The position numbers and the translations under genes are program-made. A DNA stretch of 64,000 nucleotides from Solidesulfovibrio sp. GTDB lineage: Bacteria > Desulfobacterota > Desulfovibrionia > Desulfovibrionales > Desulfovibrionaceae. The notes beneath the pieces are model-generated. The model was not told where the DNA came from, did not search any database, and saw only the letters and a list, made by a program, of their open reading frames with translations. Positions 23,918 to 32,716 of the stretch are shown here, one piece after another. Numbering within the stretch: the first letter of the stretch is position 1; every line of letters starts with the position of its first letter. The DNA is taken from positions 1-64,000 of the forward strand of contig NZ_JBCFBA010000015.1 in the NCBI RefSeq assembly GCF_038562415.1, written 5' to 3'.

Positions 23918-24811
23918 CTAGCCGCTGATGAGCTGCATGGCCATCTTGGGCAGCGAGTTGGCCTGGGACAGCATGGCCACGGCCGACTGGGTGAGGATCT
24001 GCTGGCGCACGAATTCCGTCATTTCGTTGGCCACATCCACGTCGGAGATCTGCGATTCCGCGGACTGGAGGTTCTCGGCCTGGATCTGCAGGTTCTGGAT
24101 GGTGTTCTCCAGGCGGTTTTGCAGGGCGCCCAGGTTGGCCCGGATCTTGTCCTTGGACACGATGGCCTGGGTCAGGGCTTCCAGGGCTTGCTGGGCCTGC
24201 TGCTGGGTGGAAATGGACCGCCCGGCCTTGCCGGCCGCGGCGCTCAGGCCCACGCCCAGGGCCGAGGCCGTGGAGTTGCCGATCTGGACGTAATAGTAGT
24301 CCTCGGCGCTGGAGTTGCCGGTGCCGAAGTGGACCTTGAGCTTGCCCGAGGGCGTCAGGGTGCTGCCGGTGTGGGTCGAGCTCGAAAGGTTGCCGTTGAG
24401 CAGGTAGATGCCGTTGAAGTCCGTGGCCATGGCGATACGCGTGATTTCCGAGGCCATGGCCTGGTATTCGGAGTCGATGATCAGGCGCTGGTCCGAGGTG
24501 TAGGTGCCGGTGGCCGCCTGCTCGGCCAGTTCCTTCATGCGGATGAGCTTTTCATCCACGACCTGCAGCGCGCCGTCCGCCGTCTGGATCATGGAGATGG
24601 CGTCGTTGGCGTTGCGCACGCCCTGGTTGAGCGTGGAAATGTCGGACCGCATGAGTTCGCGAATGGCCAGGCCGGCCGCATCGTCGGCGGCGGTGTTGAT
24701 GCGAAGCCCCGACGAGAGACGCTGGGTCGAGGTCGCCAGGGCGCCATACGAGTTGGACAGGTTTCTTGAGGCGTTTGCCGCCATCATATTGTGATTGATG
24801 ACCAGGGACAT
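23918..24811 (-). CDS. fliC: Flagellin
   Basis: A 297-residue flagellin with the two conserved ends that make the D0/D1 core: MSLVINHNMMAANASRNLS at the start and the coiled region ending LSQANSLPKMAMQLISG (about 281-297). The middle (about 140-200) is short and variable, rich in Ser and Thr that could carry glycans. It is exported by the flagellar apparatus and forms the filament. ATG 24811 has AAGGAGGT five bases ahead. A sigma-54-like element lies about 55-65 bases upstream. Other flagellin copies are common in Desulfovibrio, so the gene number is not implied. Confidence 0.95.
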   Translation of the reverse strand: MSLVINHNMMAANASRNLSNSYGALATSTQRLSSGLRINTAADDAAGLAIRELMRSDISTLNQGVRNANDAISMIQTADGALQVVDEKLIRMKELAEQAATGTYTSDQRLIIDSEYQAMASEITRIAMATDFNGIYLLNGNLSSSTHTGSTLTPSGKLKVHFGTGNSSAEDYYYVQIGNSTASALGVGLSAAAGKAGRSISTQQQAQQALEALTQAIVSKDKIRANLGALQNRLENTIQNLQIQAENLQSAESQISDVDVANEMTEFVRQQILTQSAVAMLSQANSLPKMAMQLISG

Positions 24812-24863
24812 AAAAACCTCCTTGTTGCAACCAGACGTTCCTTGTTGGTTTTGCCCTAATCAA

Positions 24864-24878
24864 GCACAAGCCGTACCA
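24864..24878 (-). promoter_or_regulatory. Sigma-54-type promoter of flagellin
   Basis: On the minus strand TGGTACGGCTTGTGC matches the -24/-12 consensus TGGCACG-N4-TTGC at 9 of 11 fixed positions and keeps the key GG and GC pairs 12 bases apart. The start point would be near 24852, leaving a 40-base leader with the strong ribosome binding site. Confidence 0.65.
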
Positions 24879-25087
24879 ATGATACTTTGTAAATAAATAT
24901 CAGGATATTAGAGTTCAAAAAAACACCCTCTGGGAAAAAACTACCGCCCGAGGCGCCAAACTCCCCGCGCCCGGGCCCGAAAGAGCAAGCCCCGCGGGCA
25001 CGCCGGCCTGGCGGAGACGACCGCCGGCTTCGGCACAGCCTGGTCCGGACCGCCGGCGGCGGCCAGCCGCCCCGCCGCCACGACGCG

Positions 25088-25120
25088 AAGCGGCCGCTCC
25101 CCGACGGGGAGCGGCCGCTT
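25088..25120. terminator. Strong hairpin after flgE
   Basis: A perfect 15-pair stem (25088-25102/25106-25120) with a three-base loop lies 20 bases after the flgE stop. Four T residues follow on the plus strand but only two on the minus strand, so it is a likely but atypical terminator for the fliK-flgD-flgE transcript. Confidence 0.7.
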
Positions 25121-25140
25121 TTCGTTTGCCGGGTCCGGCC

Positions 25141-26796
25141 TTAGCGCTTGAGCTGGATGATTTCCGAAAGCATGGAGTCCACGGTGGTGATGGTCTTGCT
25201 GTTGGCTTCGAAACCGCGCTGGGTGACGATCATGTTCACCATCTCCGTGGCCAGGTCCACGTTGGACGATTCCAGGGTGTTGCCCGAAATCGAGCCCACA
25301 GAACCGGTGTTGGCCCGGTTGGTGGTGCCCTGCCCGGAATCGATGGTGGTGCTGAAGAGGTTGTTGCCCTCGCGGCTCAAGCCCTGGAGGTTGGTGAAGT
25401 TGGCCAGGGCCAGCACCCACAGTTGCAGGGTCTGGCCGTTGGAGAAGGTGCCGGTCAGCACGCCGTCGTTGTCCACGGACACGCTGGTGAGAAGCCCCGC
25501 CGTGTAGCCGTTTTGCGCGCTGAACACCGTGGAGGAGGACGTGGCGTAGTTGGTGGTGACGTTGCTGTTGATCTTGAGCGTCGATTCGTTGAAGTAGGCC
25601 AGGGTCGCGGGGTCGCTGTTGACGCCGCCCAGGGTGCCGGTCCCGGTGGGATCGGTGAAGCCGGTGGAGTTGCTCATGCCGAAGTTGAGGGTGGTCAGCG
25701 TGGCGTTGGCCTGGTCGGTGAAGCTGGCGTCGGAGACGCTCTTGAAGTTGGCCGTAAAGGCCGGGTAGCCGTTGGTGGTCTGGGCCACGCCCCAATCGTC
25801 GGGGTTGAAGGTCGTGGAGTTGGCGTAGCCGCTGGTCAGGGTGTAGCCGCTCATGTTGGTCATGGACCCGGAGGAGTCGAAGGTCATGGTGCCGATCATG
25901 AGCAGGCCGGCTTCCTTGGAGTTGCCGGTCAGGGGCAGGCCCGAGGAATCCGTGCGCCCGTCCTCGGTGGGATCGCAGGTCACGGCGTATTCCCAGTACT
26001 CGTTGCCGCTTTCGTTCGTGACCTTGTCGTAATAGACGGTCAGGGTGTGGGGCGAACCGTTGGCGTCGTACACCTTGACGGTGGTCGAATAGGTGTAGGC
26101 GTCGGAGGACATGGACGGCGAAATGGTGCCGTCCCAGGTTTCGCTCATGGCGTAGAAGTAGTCGGAGCTGCCGGCAACGCGCGTCGTGGCGCTCGTCGAA
26201 TCGGAGTCCAGGTTGGTGACGACCGTGACGCTGGTGGTGGCCTTGGCCGGGCTGGTGTAGGAATCCAGCACGATGTCCTGGATCTCGCCCGTCACGGGCG
26301 TCTGGCTCAGCGTCGTGCCCGAGGCGGAAGCCGAGTCGATCTTGTTCTGGTCCACCTTCCAGCCCTGGACGGCCAAGCCGGTGGTGCTGGTCAGGTAACC
26401 GTCGCTGTCGAAGCTGAAGTCGCCGGCCCGGGTGTAGTAGGTGGTGGTGTTGCCGGTGTTGAGCATCTTGCCGTTGGAGCTGACCTGGCTCTTCTGCTTG
26501 ACCATGAAAAAGCCGTTGCCGCTGATGGCCATGTCCAGGTTCTCGCTGGACGTCTCCAGGCCGCCCTGGGAGTAGTCCGACACCACGGCCCCCACGCGCA
26601 CGCCGCGCCCGACCTGGCCCACGCCGGCGGCCGTGCCGATGGTGGCGCTCATGAGGTCCACGAAATCGATGCGGGCGCCCTTGAAGCCGACGGTATTGGT
26701 GTTGGCCAGGTTGTTGCCGATGGTGGTCATCCGCGTCGAGTTCGCCTGCAGGCCGGAAACCCCGGACCACATGGATGTTTGAAGTCCGACTCCCAT
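25141..26796 (-). CDS. flgE: Flagellar hook protein FlgE
   Basis: A 551-residue axial protein. The N terminus (MGVGLQTSMWSGVSGLQANS, then NNLANTNTVGFKGARIDF) is the rod/hook consensus. The C terminus with TLESSNVDLATEMVNMIVTQRGFEANSKTI (as separate motifs near 500-535) closes the axial coiled domain. The long Thr/Ser/Tyr-rich middle forms the surface domains. It is longer than the about 400 residues of enteric FlgE, as is usual for Desulfovibrio. It builds the hook joining basal body to filament. It is the third gene of fliK-flgD-flgE, 36 bases after flgD, with AAGGGGG seven bases before its ATG. Confidence 0.95.
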   Translation of the reverse strand: MGVGLQTSMWSGVSGLQANSTRMTTIGNNLANTNTVGFKGARIDFVDLMSATIGTAAGVGQVGRGVRVGAVVSDYSQGGLETSSENLDMAISGNGFFMVKQKSQVSSNGKMLNTGNTTTYYTRAGDFSFDSDGYLTSTTGLAVQGWKVDQNKIDSASASGTTLSQTPVTGEIQDIVLDSYTSPAKATTSVTVVTNLDSDSTSATTRVAGSSDYFYAMSETWDGTISPSMSSDAYTYSTTVKVYDANGSPHTLTVYYDKVTNESGNEYWEYAVTCDPTEDGRTDSSGLPLTGNSKEAGLLMIGTMTFDSSGSMTNMSGYTLTSGYANSTTFNPDDWGVAQTTNGYPAFTANFKSVSDASFTDQANATLTTLNFGMSNSTGFTDPTGTGTLGGVNSDPATLAYFNESTLKINSNVTTNYATSSSTVFSAQNGYTAGLLTSVSVDNDGVLTGTFSNGQTLQLWVLALANFTNLQGLSREGNNLFSTTIDSGQGTTNRANTGSVGSISGNTLESSNVDLATEMVNMIVTQRGFEANSKTITTVDSMLSEIIQLKR

Positions 26797-26832
26797 GATC
26801 GTTCCCCCTTTGCGTCTGTGTTCGGCGCAGCC

Positions 26833-27534
26833 CTAGGAATCCGTGCCGCTGCTCGACGATTCGTTGATGACGTTGGTGATGTCCGTGAAGGCCACGTAGC
26901 GGTCGTTGCCGATATTGAGGTAATATGCGCCGTTTTCCTGCGTGACGCCGACCACCGTCCCGCTCATCGTGGAACTGACCGTCAGGATGTTGCCGTCGGC
27001 GTCCGTGGCCGTCACGGCCACCTGGTACTGCCCGTCGTCCATGACGTTGCCGTCGTAGTCCTTGCCGTCCCAGGTGAATTCCACGGACCCGGCGCCGGTC
27101 GCGCCGAGGTCCACGGTGCGCACGACGGTGCCGGAGCTGTCCATGACGTTGACCAGGCAGGTTTCCGCGTCGTCGGGCAGGGTGAAGGTCACGGGCGTGG
27201 CCGTGCCGTCCTCGAGCCCCACGGCGGTGCCGGTGGCCTCGATCTTCTTGCCGATGAAATTGACCGCGCCCATGAGCTGCTGGGTCTCGCCGATGGAGGC
27301 CAGGTTGTCGATGCCGGTGTTGATTTCCGTCAACTGCTCCAGGCTCGAGAACTGGGCCAGCTCGGCCACGAATTCCTTGTCGTCCATGGGGCTCAGCGGA
27401 TCCTGGTACTGGAGCTGGGTGACGAGCAGTTGCAGGAAGGCGTCCTGGCCCAGGCTCGAGGTCGAAGACGTCGAGGTCGTGGCGGACGAGGACGAACCGC
27501 TGGTGGATTCGAGAAGGCTGCTGACGTAACTCAT
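26833..27534 (-). CDS. flgD: Flagellar hook assembly protein FlgD (hook cap)
   Basis: A 233-residue protein. After a Ser/Thr-rich lead, the FlgD core QDAFLQLLVTQLQYQDPLSP (residues 30-49) and FVAELAQFSSLEQLTEIN are present, followed by Ig-like/Tudor beta domains with FTWDGKDYDGN. It caps the growing hook during export of FlgE and is discarded after hook completion. It starts 14 bases after the fliK stop and ends 36 bases before flgE, so the three form one transcript. GGAG lies eight bases upstream of its ATG. Confidence 0.95.
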   Translation of the reverse strand: MSYVSSLLESTSGSSSSATTSTSSTSSLGQDAFLQLLVTQLQYQDPLSPMDDKEFVAELAQFSSLEQLTEINTGIDNLASIGETQQLMGAVNFIGKKIEATGTAVGLEDGTATPVTFTLPDDAETCLVNVMDSSGTVVRTVDLGATGAGSVEFTWDGKDYDGNVMDDGQYQVAVTATDADGNILTVSSTMSGTVVGVTQENGAYYLNIGNDRYVAFTDITNVINESSSSGTDS

Positions 27535-27548
27535 GGCTCACTCCGTGA

Positions 27549-29489
27549 TCAGGCGAAAAGGTCGAGTCCCTGGGGCCGGGTCAGGGCCGCGGGCGGCACG
27601 AAGCCGTTCTGGTTGGCGTTTTCCTCGGCCGCCAGGGTCCGGGCCAGGCGCTGGGCCGTGCGCGTGCGATCCATGGCCTCGCGCTGTTCGAAGGCCTCGT
27701 TGTGCCGGTCCGGGCTCTGCCAGGCGTTCTGGTTGTCGCGGGCGATGCCGGTTTGCACCTCGAGCTTGCTGACCTTGAAGCCCTGGTCTTCCAGGGTCTG
27801 CTTGATCTTGGCCGCCTGTTCGGTCAGCAGGGCCGCCGTGTCGGCGTTGTCCGCCGCGATGACCGCCTTGACTTCCTTGTCCTTGACCGTCAGCGTGATG
27901 CTGAGCTTGCCGAGTTCGTCCGGCGAAAGATTGAGGGTCAGCTGCTTGGCGTCCTGGCCCACGGTGCGCAGGATGCCGGTTTCGACCTGGCGCACGGCCC
28001 GGGCGGCCAGGGCCGGGTCGAAGGCCTTGGCGGCCTTGCCCGCGGCGGAACCGAAGACGGCGTCCGTGGCGGCCATGGTCTGGGAGAAACCGGATGTGCC
28101 GGCGGCGGTCGTCTGCCCGGTCGTCTTTTCCGCCCGCACCTTGCTCAAAAGCTCGGCCAGGCCGGCCTCCTGGCCCGTCTGGCCGGGAAAGCCGCCGGCG
28201 GAGCCTCCCTGCTGCTGACCGGCGCCGTTGCCGGCGTTTTGGTTGCCGGTCCCGAACGGGGGCACGGCGGCATTTTTTTCCGTCGCCGGGTGCGGCTGCT
28301 CGCCCGTGGCGGACGGCTTGGCCGAGGCGCCCTGCTCGGCCTGGCCGGTAAGCCCGGCCTGTTCGGCGGCCACCGCGCCGGCCTTGCCGGTCAGTTCGGG
28401 GGAAATCCCCTTTTCGCCGCCGGCTTGGGGCACGGCCGGACGACCGGCCGCGGCCTCGGTTTCCGTTGCGGCACCGGCCGCGTTGCCGGCCTGGTCCCCG
28501 ACACCCTGCCCCTTGGCGGGCACATCGCCGAGCACGTTGACCTTGGGCTTGCCGGCCGTCGGCACACCGGGCTCGCCCGAAGCCTTGTCGGCGCCCATGG
28601 CCACGGCCTGGCCCGCCTTGCGGGCCACGTCGTCGTTGTGCAGCCCGGCGTTGAGCTTGCCCGATTCCCGCAGCCAGGCCTGGTCCAGCACCTTGGAGGC
28701 GGACTGGCGAAATTCGGCCAGGGCCTGCCGTTCCTCGGCGGTCTTGGCCGCAAGCTCGTTTTTCACGGCGTCGAAGGCCGTGGCCAGACCTTCCAGGGAA
28801 AGCCCCGAGCCGGCCTCGGCATTGCCGGTCAGCGCGGCCAGCCGGGTTTGCGCCTCGTCGGACAGGCCGAGCGCCCTGCCGAGGGAGGTCATCTCCGAAG
28901 CGGTCAGGCTCACCTTGGCATCGGCGGACAGGCCGGCCACCTTCTCGTTGACCGCCGCCCACACCGAGGCGCCATCGCCCTTGGCCAGGGAATCCACCAT
29001 CCGTTGGGACTGTTCGGCGGTGAAACCCAGCTTGCCGAAAAGGCCGAGCAGCTCCACGGTGTCCTGATTGGAAATTTCCTTCTTGGCGGCCTTGTCGGTC
29101 GCGGCGACCTTCTTTTCCACTTCCTTGAGCACCTCGCCCCAGGTCAGGCCGGACTCGCTGCCGGCCTTGGTGTCCAGGGCGGCCAGTTCGTCGTCGGAGA
29201 ACCCCCGCTCCTTGAGATCGTCGCGAAGTGCGGCAAGATCTTCCCGGCTCAGGCGCAGATTCATGCGGTCGTCCTGGTTCGCGGCCTGGGCGGCCTTGTC
29301 GTCCTGGGCCTGGGCGGCGGTGGCGGTGTTGATCGCCGAGGAGGTGTTGGCGGCCGTGCCGCCGGCCCGGGCACTGTCGAGCAGGCTGGCGAAAAGCGCC
29401 GTGTGGCGGCTGGTTTCCAGTGCGTCGGCGCTCAAGCCGCCCTGGGTGGACTTGGTGGAGCCGGCGGTGGCGAGCGGAAGAATCTGCAT
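27549..29489 (-). CDS. fliK: Flagellar hook-length control protein FliK
   Basis: A 646-residue protein whose first 450 residues are a low-complexity Ala/Gly/Lys-rich ruler region and whose C-terminal domain (about 490-590; QLTLNLSPDELGKLSITL, KAVIAADNADTAALL, LEDQGFKVSKLEVQTG) is the Flg_hook domain that contacts FlhB and switches export from hook to filament. It is exported during hook growth, and its length usually tracks hook length. It is the first gene of the fliK-flgD-flgE unit, with AGGAGG seven bases before the ATG and a sigma-54-like element just upstream. Confidence 0.93.
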   Translation of the reverse strand: MQILPLATAGSTKSTQGGLSADALETSRHTALFASLLDSARAGGTAANTSSAINTATAAQAQDDKAAQAANQDDRMNLRLSREDLAALRDDLKERGFSDDELAALDTKAGSESGLTWGEVLKEVEKKVAATDKAAKKEISNQDTVELLGLFGKLGFTAEQSQRMVDSLAKGDGASVWAAVNEKVAGLSADAKVSLTASEMTSLGRALGLSDEAQTRLAALTGNAEAGSGLSLEGLATAFDAVKNELAAKTAEERQALAEFRQSASKVLDQAWLRESGKLNAGLHNDDVARKAGQAVAMGADKASGEPGVPTAGKPKVNVLGDVPAKGQGVGDQAGNAAGAATETEAAAGRPAVPQAGGEKGISPELTGKAGAVAAEQAGLTGQAEQGASAKPSATGEQPHPATEKNAAVPPFGTGNQNAGNGAGQQQGGSAGGFPGQTGQEAGLAELLSKVRAEKTTGQTTAAGTSGFSQTMAATDAVFGSAAGKAAKAFDPALAARAVRQVETGILRTVGQDAKQLTLNLSPDELGKLSITLTVKDKEVKAVIAADNADTAALLTEQAAKIKQTLEDQGFKVSKLEVQTGIARDNQNAWQSPDRHNEAFEQREAMDRTRTAQRLARTLAAEENANQNGFVPPAALTRPQGLDLFA

Positions 29490-29516
29490 GGCTGTCCTCC
29501 TGACGCAGCCAATTCT

Positions 29517-29531
29517 TCAAGAGCCGTTCCA
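29517..29531 (-). promoter_or_regulatory. Sigma-54-type promoter of fliK-flgD-flgE
   Basis: On the minus strand TGGAACGGCTCTTGA fits the -24/-12 consensus at 9 of 11 fixed positions, though the -12 GC reads GA. It shares TTGG-x-ACGGCT with the flagellin element at 24864-24878. It would give a leader of about 15-20 bases. Confidence 0.5.
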
Positions 29532-29604
29532 AATTGGAAAAAGGAGGATATGCGGCGAGTTGCCGCCGGGAGAGAAAGAAGGCGGGAGTTTTTTTCCGCC
29601 CGGA

Positions 29605-31032
29605 TCAGGGGCGGGAGAACAGGCCGGCCACGCGTTCGAGATGCTCCAGGCAGCGAAGCCAGGCCGAACGCTGGCCGTCGGCGTTTTGCACCACCCGCTC
29701 GAAAAAGCCGGCCAACGGCCGCAGGCACGGCGCAAAGGCGGCGGCGAAACGCACATCCGGCACGCTGCCGCGCCGGGCCTCGCGCGACAGGCTCGCGCCC
29801 AGGCCGGCCAGATGCCGCCCCATGGCGGCGAGAAGACGTGGCTGGCCCCGGCCGAGCGCCTCCAGGGCCTCCCGGGCCGGACCGTCGCCAAACGCCCCGA
29901 AAAGGAGGCCGAACACGGCCCGCCACAAGCGCCCCACCGCCTCCCGGGCGTCGCAGGCCTCGCGGGCCCCGGCCGGCCCCAACGGGCGCAGGGCGTAAAG
30001 CCCCAGGCTGTCGCGGCCGGTTTCCAACAGCTCGTAGCCCGGCAGGACCGCCCCGGCCAGCCGCTCCTCCTCGCCCCGGGCCAGCCGGGCCGCCACGTAG
30101 GCCACCCGGGCCGGGTCCAGGCGCTGCCGGCAAAAGGGCCTGCCCCGGGTGCAGCCCCAGCAGCCCCGGCAGGACATGCGCGGCCGCAGCACCACATGGC
30201 CGGGCTGATAGGGCCCGGTCTCGTAGGCATTGACCGGCCCCACGGACAGGTTGAGCGTCTTAAGCCCGGTCCAGGCGGCCAGGTGCATGGGGCCGGTGTC
30301 GGGCGTGACCAGCAGCGCCAGCTCCTGGCCCAAGACGGCCAGCTCCTTGAGCCCCAGCCGGCCGCACAGATTGGCCACGGCGATCCCGGCCCGCCCGGCC
30401 ACCGCCGCCCCGAGCTCCACCTCGGCCGGGCCGCCCAGCAGCACCGGCACCAGCCCCCGCCTGGCCAGTTCCCGCACGAGCCCGGCATAAAAGTCGCGGC
30501 TCGGCCGCTTGTCGCGCTCGCTGGCCCCGACGAACACCCCCACCCGCCGCCGCCCCGGGAAGCCCCGGCGCGGGGCCGGCCAGCGCGTGGCCGCCATCTC
30601 GGAGACCGGGATCAGGTCCAGGGCGTTGAGCTCGGCCCAGTGAAAGCGGTTATGGCGGTTGTTGTGCACCACCGAGGCCCGGTAGAGCTGCCAATCCCCG
30701 GCCACCCGCACGGCGCCGGCCGCGTCGGCGAAGGGCCCCAGCCGCGTCCCCGCCGGTATCCGGCCGGCCAGCGCCGCCGCCTCGGGCCGGATGCTCAGGT
30801 TGATCACGGCCCAATGCTCCCGGCCCGCCAACGCCGCGCCCCGGGACAGCGGCAGATAGGCGGCGGGCGGGCTTACGGGCGCAAGCGGCGCGGCGAAACC
30901 CGGTTCGGCCACCACCGTGACCGGCTGGCCCGGACAGCGCCGGGCCAGCCACAACAGCAGCGGATAGGTCAGGATCAGGTCGCCCATCCGCTGGGTCTGG
31001 ATGACGGCGATGGGCGCGCCCTCAGCCGCCAT
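29605..31032 (-). CDS. Glycosyltransferase family 9 (heptosyltransferase-like)
   Basis: A 475-residue protein. It begins with the family-9 N-terminal pattern IAVIQTQRMGDLILTYPLL (residues 7-25), has VGVFVGASERDKRPS in the second Rossmann half and the donor-site motif VTPDTGPMHLAAWTG near residue 245; a CRGCWGC cysteine cluster follows. The C-terminal 170 residues are an extra helical part. Family 9 enzymes transfer heptose from ADP-heptose. Its place behind fliK-side genes suggests sugars for LPS or flagellin. Its start lies within the end of the preceding GT2 gene (11-base overlap), with GGGGGAGG upstream. Confidence 0.88.
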   Translation of the reverse strand: MAAEGAPIAVIQTQRMGDLILTYPLLLWLARRCPGQPVTVVAEPGFAAPLAPVSPPAAYLPLSRGAALAGREHWAVINLSIRPEAAALAGRIPAGTRLGPFADAAGAVRVAGDWQLYRASVVHNNRHNRFHWAELNALDLIPVSEMAATRWPAPRRGFPGRRRVGVFVGASERDKRPSRDFYAGLVRELARRGLVPVLLGGPAEVELGAAVAGRAGIAVANLCGRLGLKELAVLGQELALLVTPDTGPMHLAAWTGLKTLNLSVGPVNAYETGPYQPGHVVLRPRMSCRGCWGCTRGRPFCRQRLDPARVAYVAARLARGEEERLAGAVLPGYELLETGRDSLGLYALRPLGPAGAREACDAREAVGRLWRAVFGLLFGAFGDGPAREALEALGRGQPRLLAAMGRHLAGLGASLSREARRGSVPDVRFAAAFAPCLRPLAGFFERVVQNADGQRSAWLRCLEHLERVAGLFSRP

Positions 31033-32716
31033 GGCCGCCCTCCCCCGGCGCCGGCGCGACCAGGCCCAGGCCGGCCAGGGCCCGGTGCTTGGCGGCGGCG
31101 TCGGCGGCCAGGGCGGCGAAGGCCGTGTCGGCGGCCCGGGACAGCGCCGCGTCGTCGTACTTGTGATGCAGCTTGAACTGGTTGGCGAAGCCCGAGCCGT
31201 AGCCCGGGCCGCCGACCTGGCTGGCCGCGCCCGTGGCCTTGGCGTGGGTCACGCGCAAGTGCCCCTGGCAGTACGGCACCTTCCCGGCCAGCAGCAAGCG
31301 CAAATCGTGGTCCAGGTCGTCGTACTGGGTGGGCGAGAAGCGGATGTCGAAACCGCCCTGGGCCAGCAGGACGTCCGTGCGAAACAGATGGCAGCAGCCC
31401 GTGACCGTGGCGCAGGGCCGGCCCACGGCGTACTGGCCGGCGTCCGGGGTGACGAGCCAGGGGCTGGCCAGGTCGAAGGCCCGGCCGAAACCGCCGTCCT
31501 GGCGCGGCGTGGGGAAAAGGTGGCTGTCGGCGCACTGGACGAACGCCGGCGCGCCAAGCCCCACGATGCGGCAGCCCCAGACCCCGGCCCGGGGAGAGGC
31601 GGCCACGGCCGCCCCGAACCGGCCCAGCCAGTCCGGCGGCACGAAGGCGTCGTCGTCGAGGTAGGCGGTAAACGCGCGCTCCCGGACCCCGGGCAGGGCG
31701 GCCAGCCAGTTGCGGGCCGCCGGCGCGCCCACGTTGACCGGAAGCGTCACGACGCAAAGCCGGCCGCCGAAGCGCTGGCCCCAGCCGGAAAGCACGGCCG
31801 CCGTGTCGTCGCCGCTGCCGTTGTCCAGGGCAACAAGGCGCGGCCCGCCGTCGTCCGGGGCGAAACCCCAGTCGGTCTCGGCCAGGGCGGCCAGGGTCCT
31901 GTCCAGGAGCGCGGCGCTGTTGAAGGAATACAGCAGCACGGCCAGGCCGCCGGGCAAGGGCGAGACGGCCCGGCAGGCGCCGGTGGCCATGTCGTGGAGC
32001 CGGCACAGGGCCAGGCAGTCGAAGGGACGGGCGGCCACCACGTCGGCCAGGTCCGAAACGGCCCCGTCCCGGTCGCCCAGGCGCCAGCGGGCCTCGGCCA
32101 GCAGTTGCCGGGCCGCCAGGGACGGAAACGCGGGCAGCAGCGCGGCGAGCCCCTCGGCCGCCTCGGCCGCCCGGCCGGCCAGGAGCCGCAACTGGGCGGC
32201 CGTGAAGGCGCCAAGCGGGGCCAGGGGGCCGGCCAGGCCCGCGAACACGGCCTCGACCCGGCCGAGCGCCTCCCCCCCCGCCCCGTCGCCGCCAAGGGCC
32301 ATGGGCGCGAAGACCGACAGGCGATACAGCGGCACCGGATCGGCCGGGTCCTTTTCGTGACGCGAAAGGAGGTAGGCCAGCAGCTTGGGGAGATCGCGCC
32401 GCGCCGCCAGCCGGTCGAAATACGGGTCCGGCCCGGCCGGGCGGACGGCGGCGGCCACGACCCGGGCGGCGGCGGCCAGGGCCGGCGGGGCGACGGGCCG
32501 AGGACCGTTTCGGACGCCCAGCAGCGCGGCGGCCTCGGGCCAGAAAGGCGCCCCCTCCCACACGGCCAGGCGCAAGGCGTCGGCCAGGGCCGCCTGCCCG
32601 GCCCCGGCGGCCAGGGCCAGGTCCCGGGCCGGGGCCAGCCCCGGGCCGCAGCCGCCGACCAACAGCCGCCGGGCCAGGGCCGGCGGCGATCCGGCAAAGG
32701 GCGGCCGGTCGGTCAT
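31022..32716 (-). CDS. Glycosyltransferase family 2 with helical N-terminal domain
   Basis: A 564-residue protein. Residues 1-250 are Ala/Leu-rich helices like TPR repeats. Residues 255-500 form a GT-A fold: a [17 protein letters not shown] opening, [11 protein letters not shown] for the nucleotide and YLDDDAF (D354-D356) for the metal, with a later [14 protein letters not shown] acid region. Family 2 enzymes use UDP- or dTDP-sugars, and acceptors vary widely. Its ATG overlaps the stop of the CgeB-like gene (ATGA at 32713-32716), and its own end overlaps the GT9 gene, so the three transferases are translationally coupled and probably act on one glycan. Confidence 0.87.
   Translation of the reverse strand: MTDRPPFAGSPPALARRLLVGGCGPGLAPARDLALAAGAGQAALADALRLAVWEGAPFWPEAAALLGVRNGPRPVAPPALAAAARVVAAAVRPAGPDPYFDRLAARRDLPKLLAYLLSRHEKDPADPVPLYRLSVFAPMALGGDGAGGEALGRVEAVFAGLAGPLAPLGAFTAAQLRLLAGRAAEAAEGLAALLPAFPSLAARQLLAEARWRLGDRDGAVSDLADVVAARPFDCLALCRLHDMATGACRAVSPLPGGLAVLLYSFNSAALLDRTLAALAETDWGFAPDDGGPRLVALDNGSGDDTAAVLSGWGQRFGGRLCVVTLPVNVGAPAARNWLAALPGVRERAFTAYLDDDAFVPPDWLGRFGAAVAASPRAGVWGCRIVGLGAPAFVQCADSHLFPTPRQDGGFGRAFDLASPWLVTPDAGQYAVGRPCATVTGCCHLFRTDVLLAQGGFDIRFSPTQYDDLDHDLRLLLAGKVPYCQGHLRVTHAKATGAASQVGGPGYGSGFANQFKLHHKYDDAALSRAADTAFAALAADAAAKHRALAGLGLVAPAPGEGGHGG

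Noticed and set aside
25126-28218. 1030-residue plus-strand frame antisense to flgE, flgD and fliK
   Set aside because: The minus strand encodes well-known flagellar proteins; the antisense frame is a codon-bias effect.
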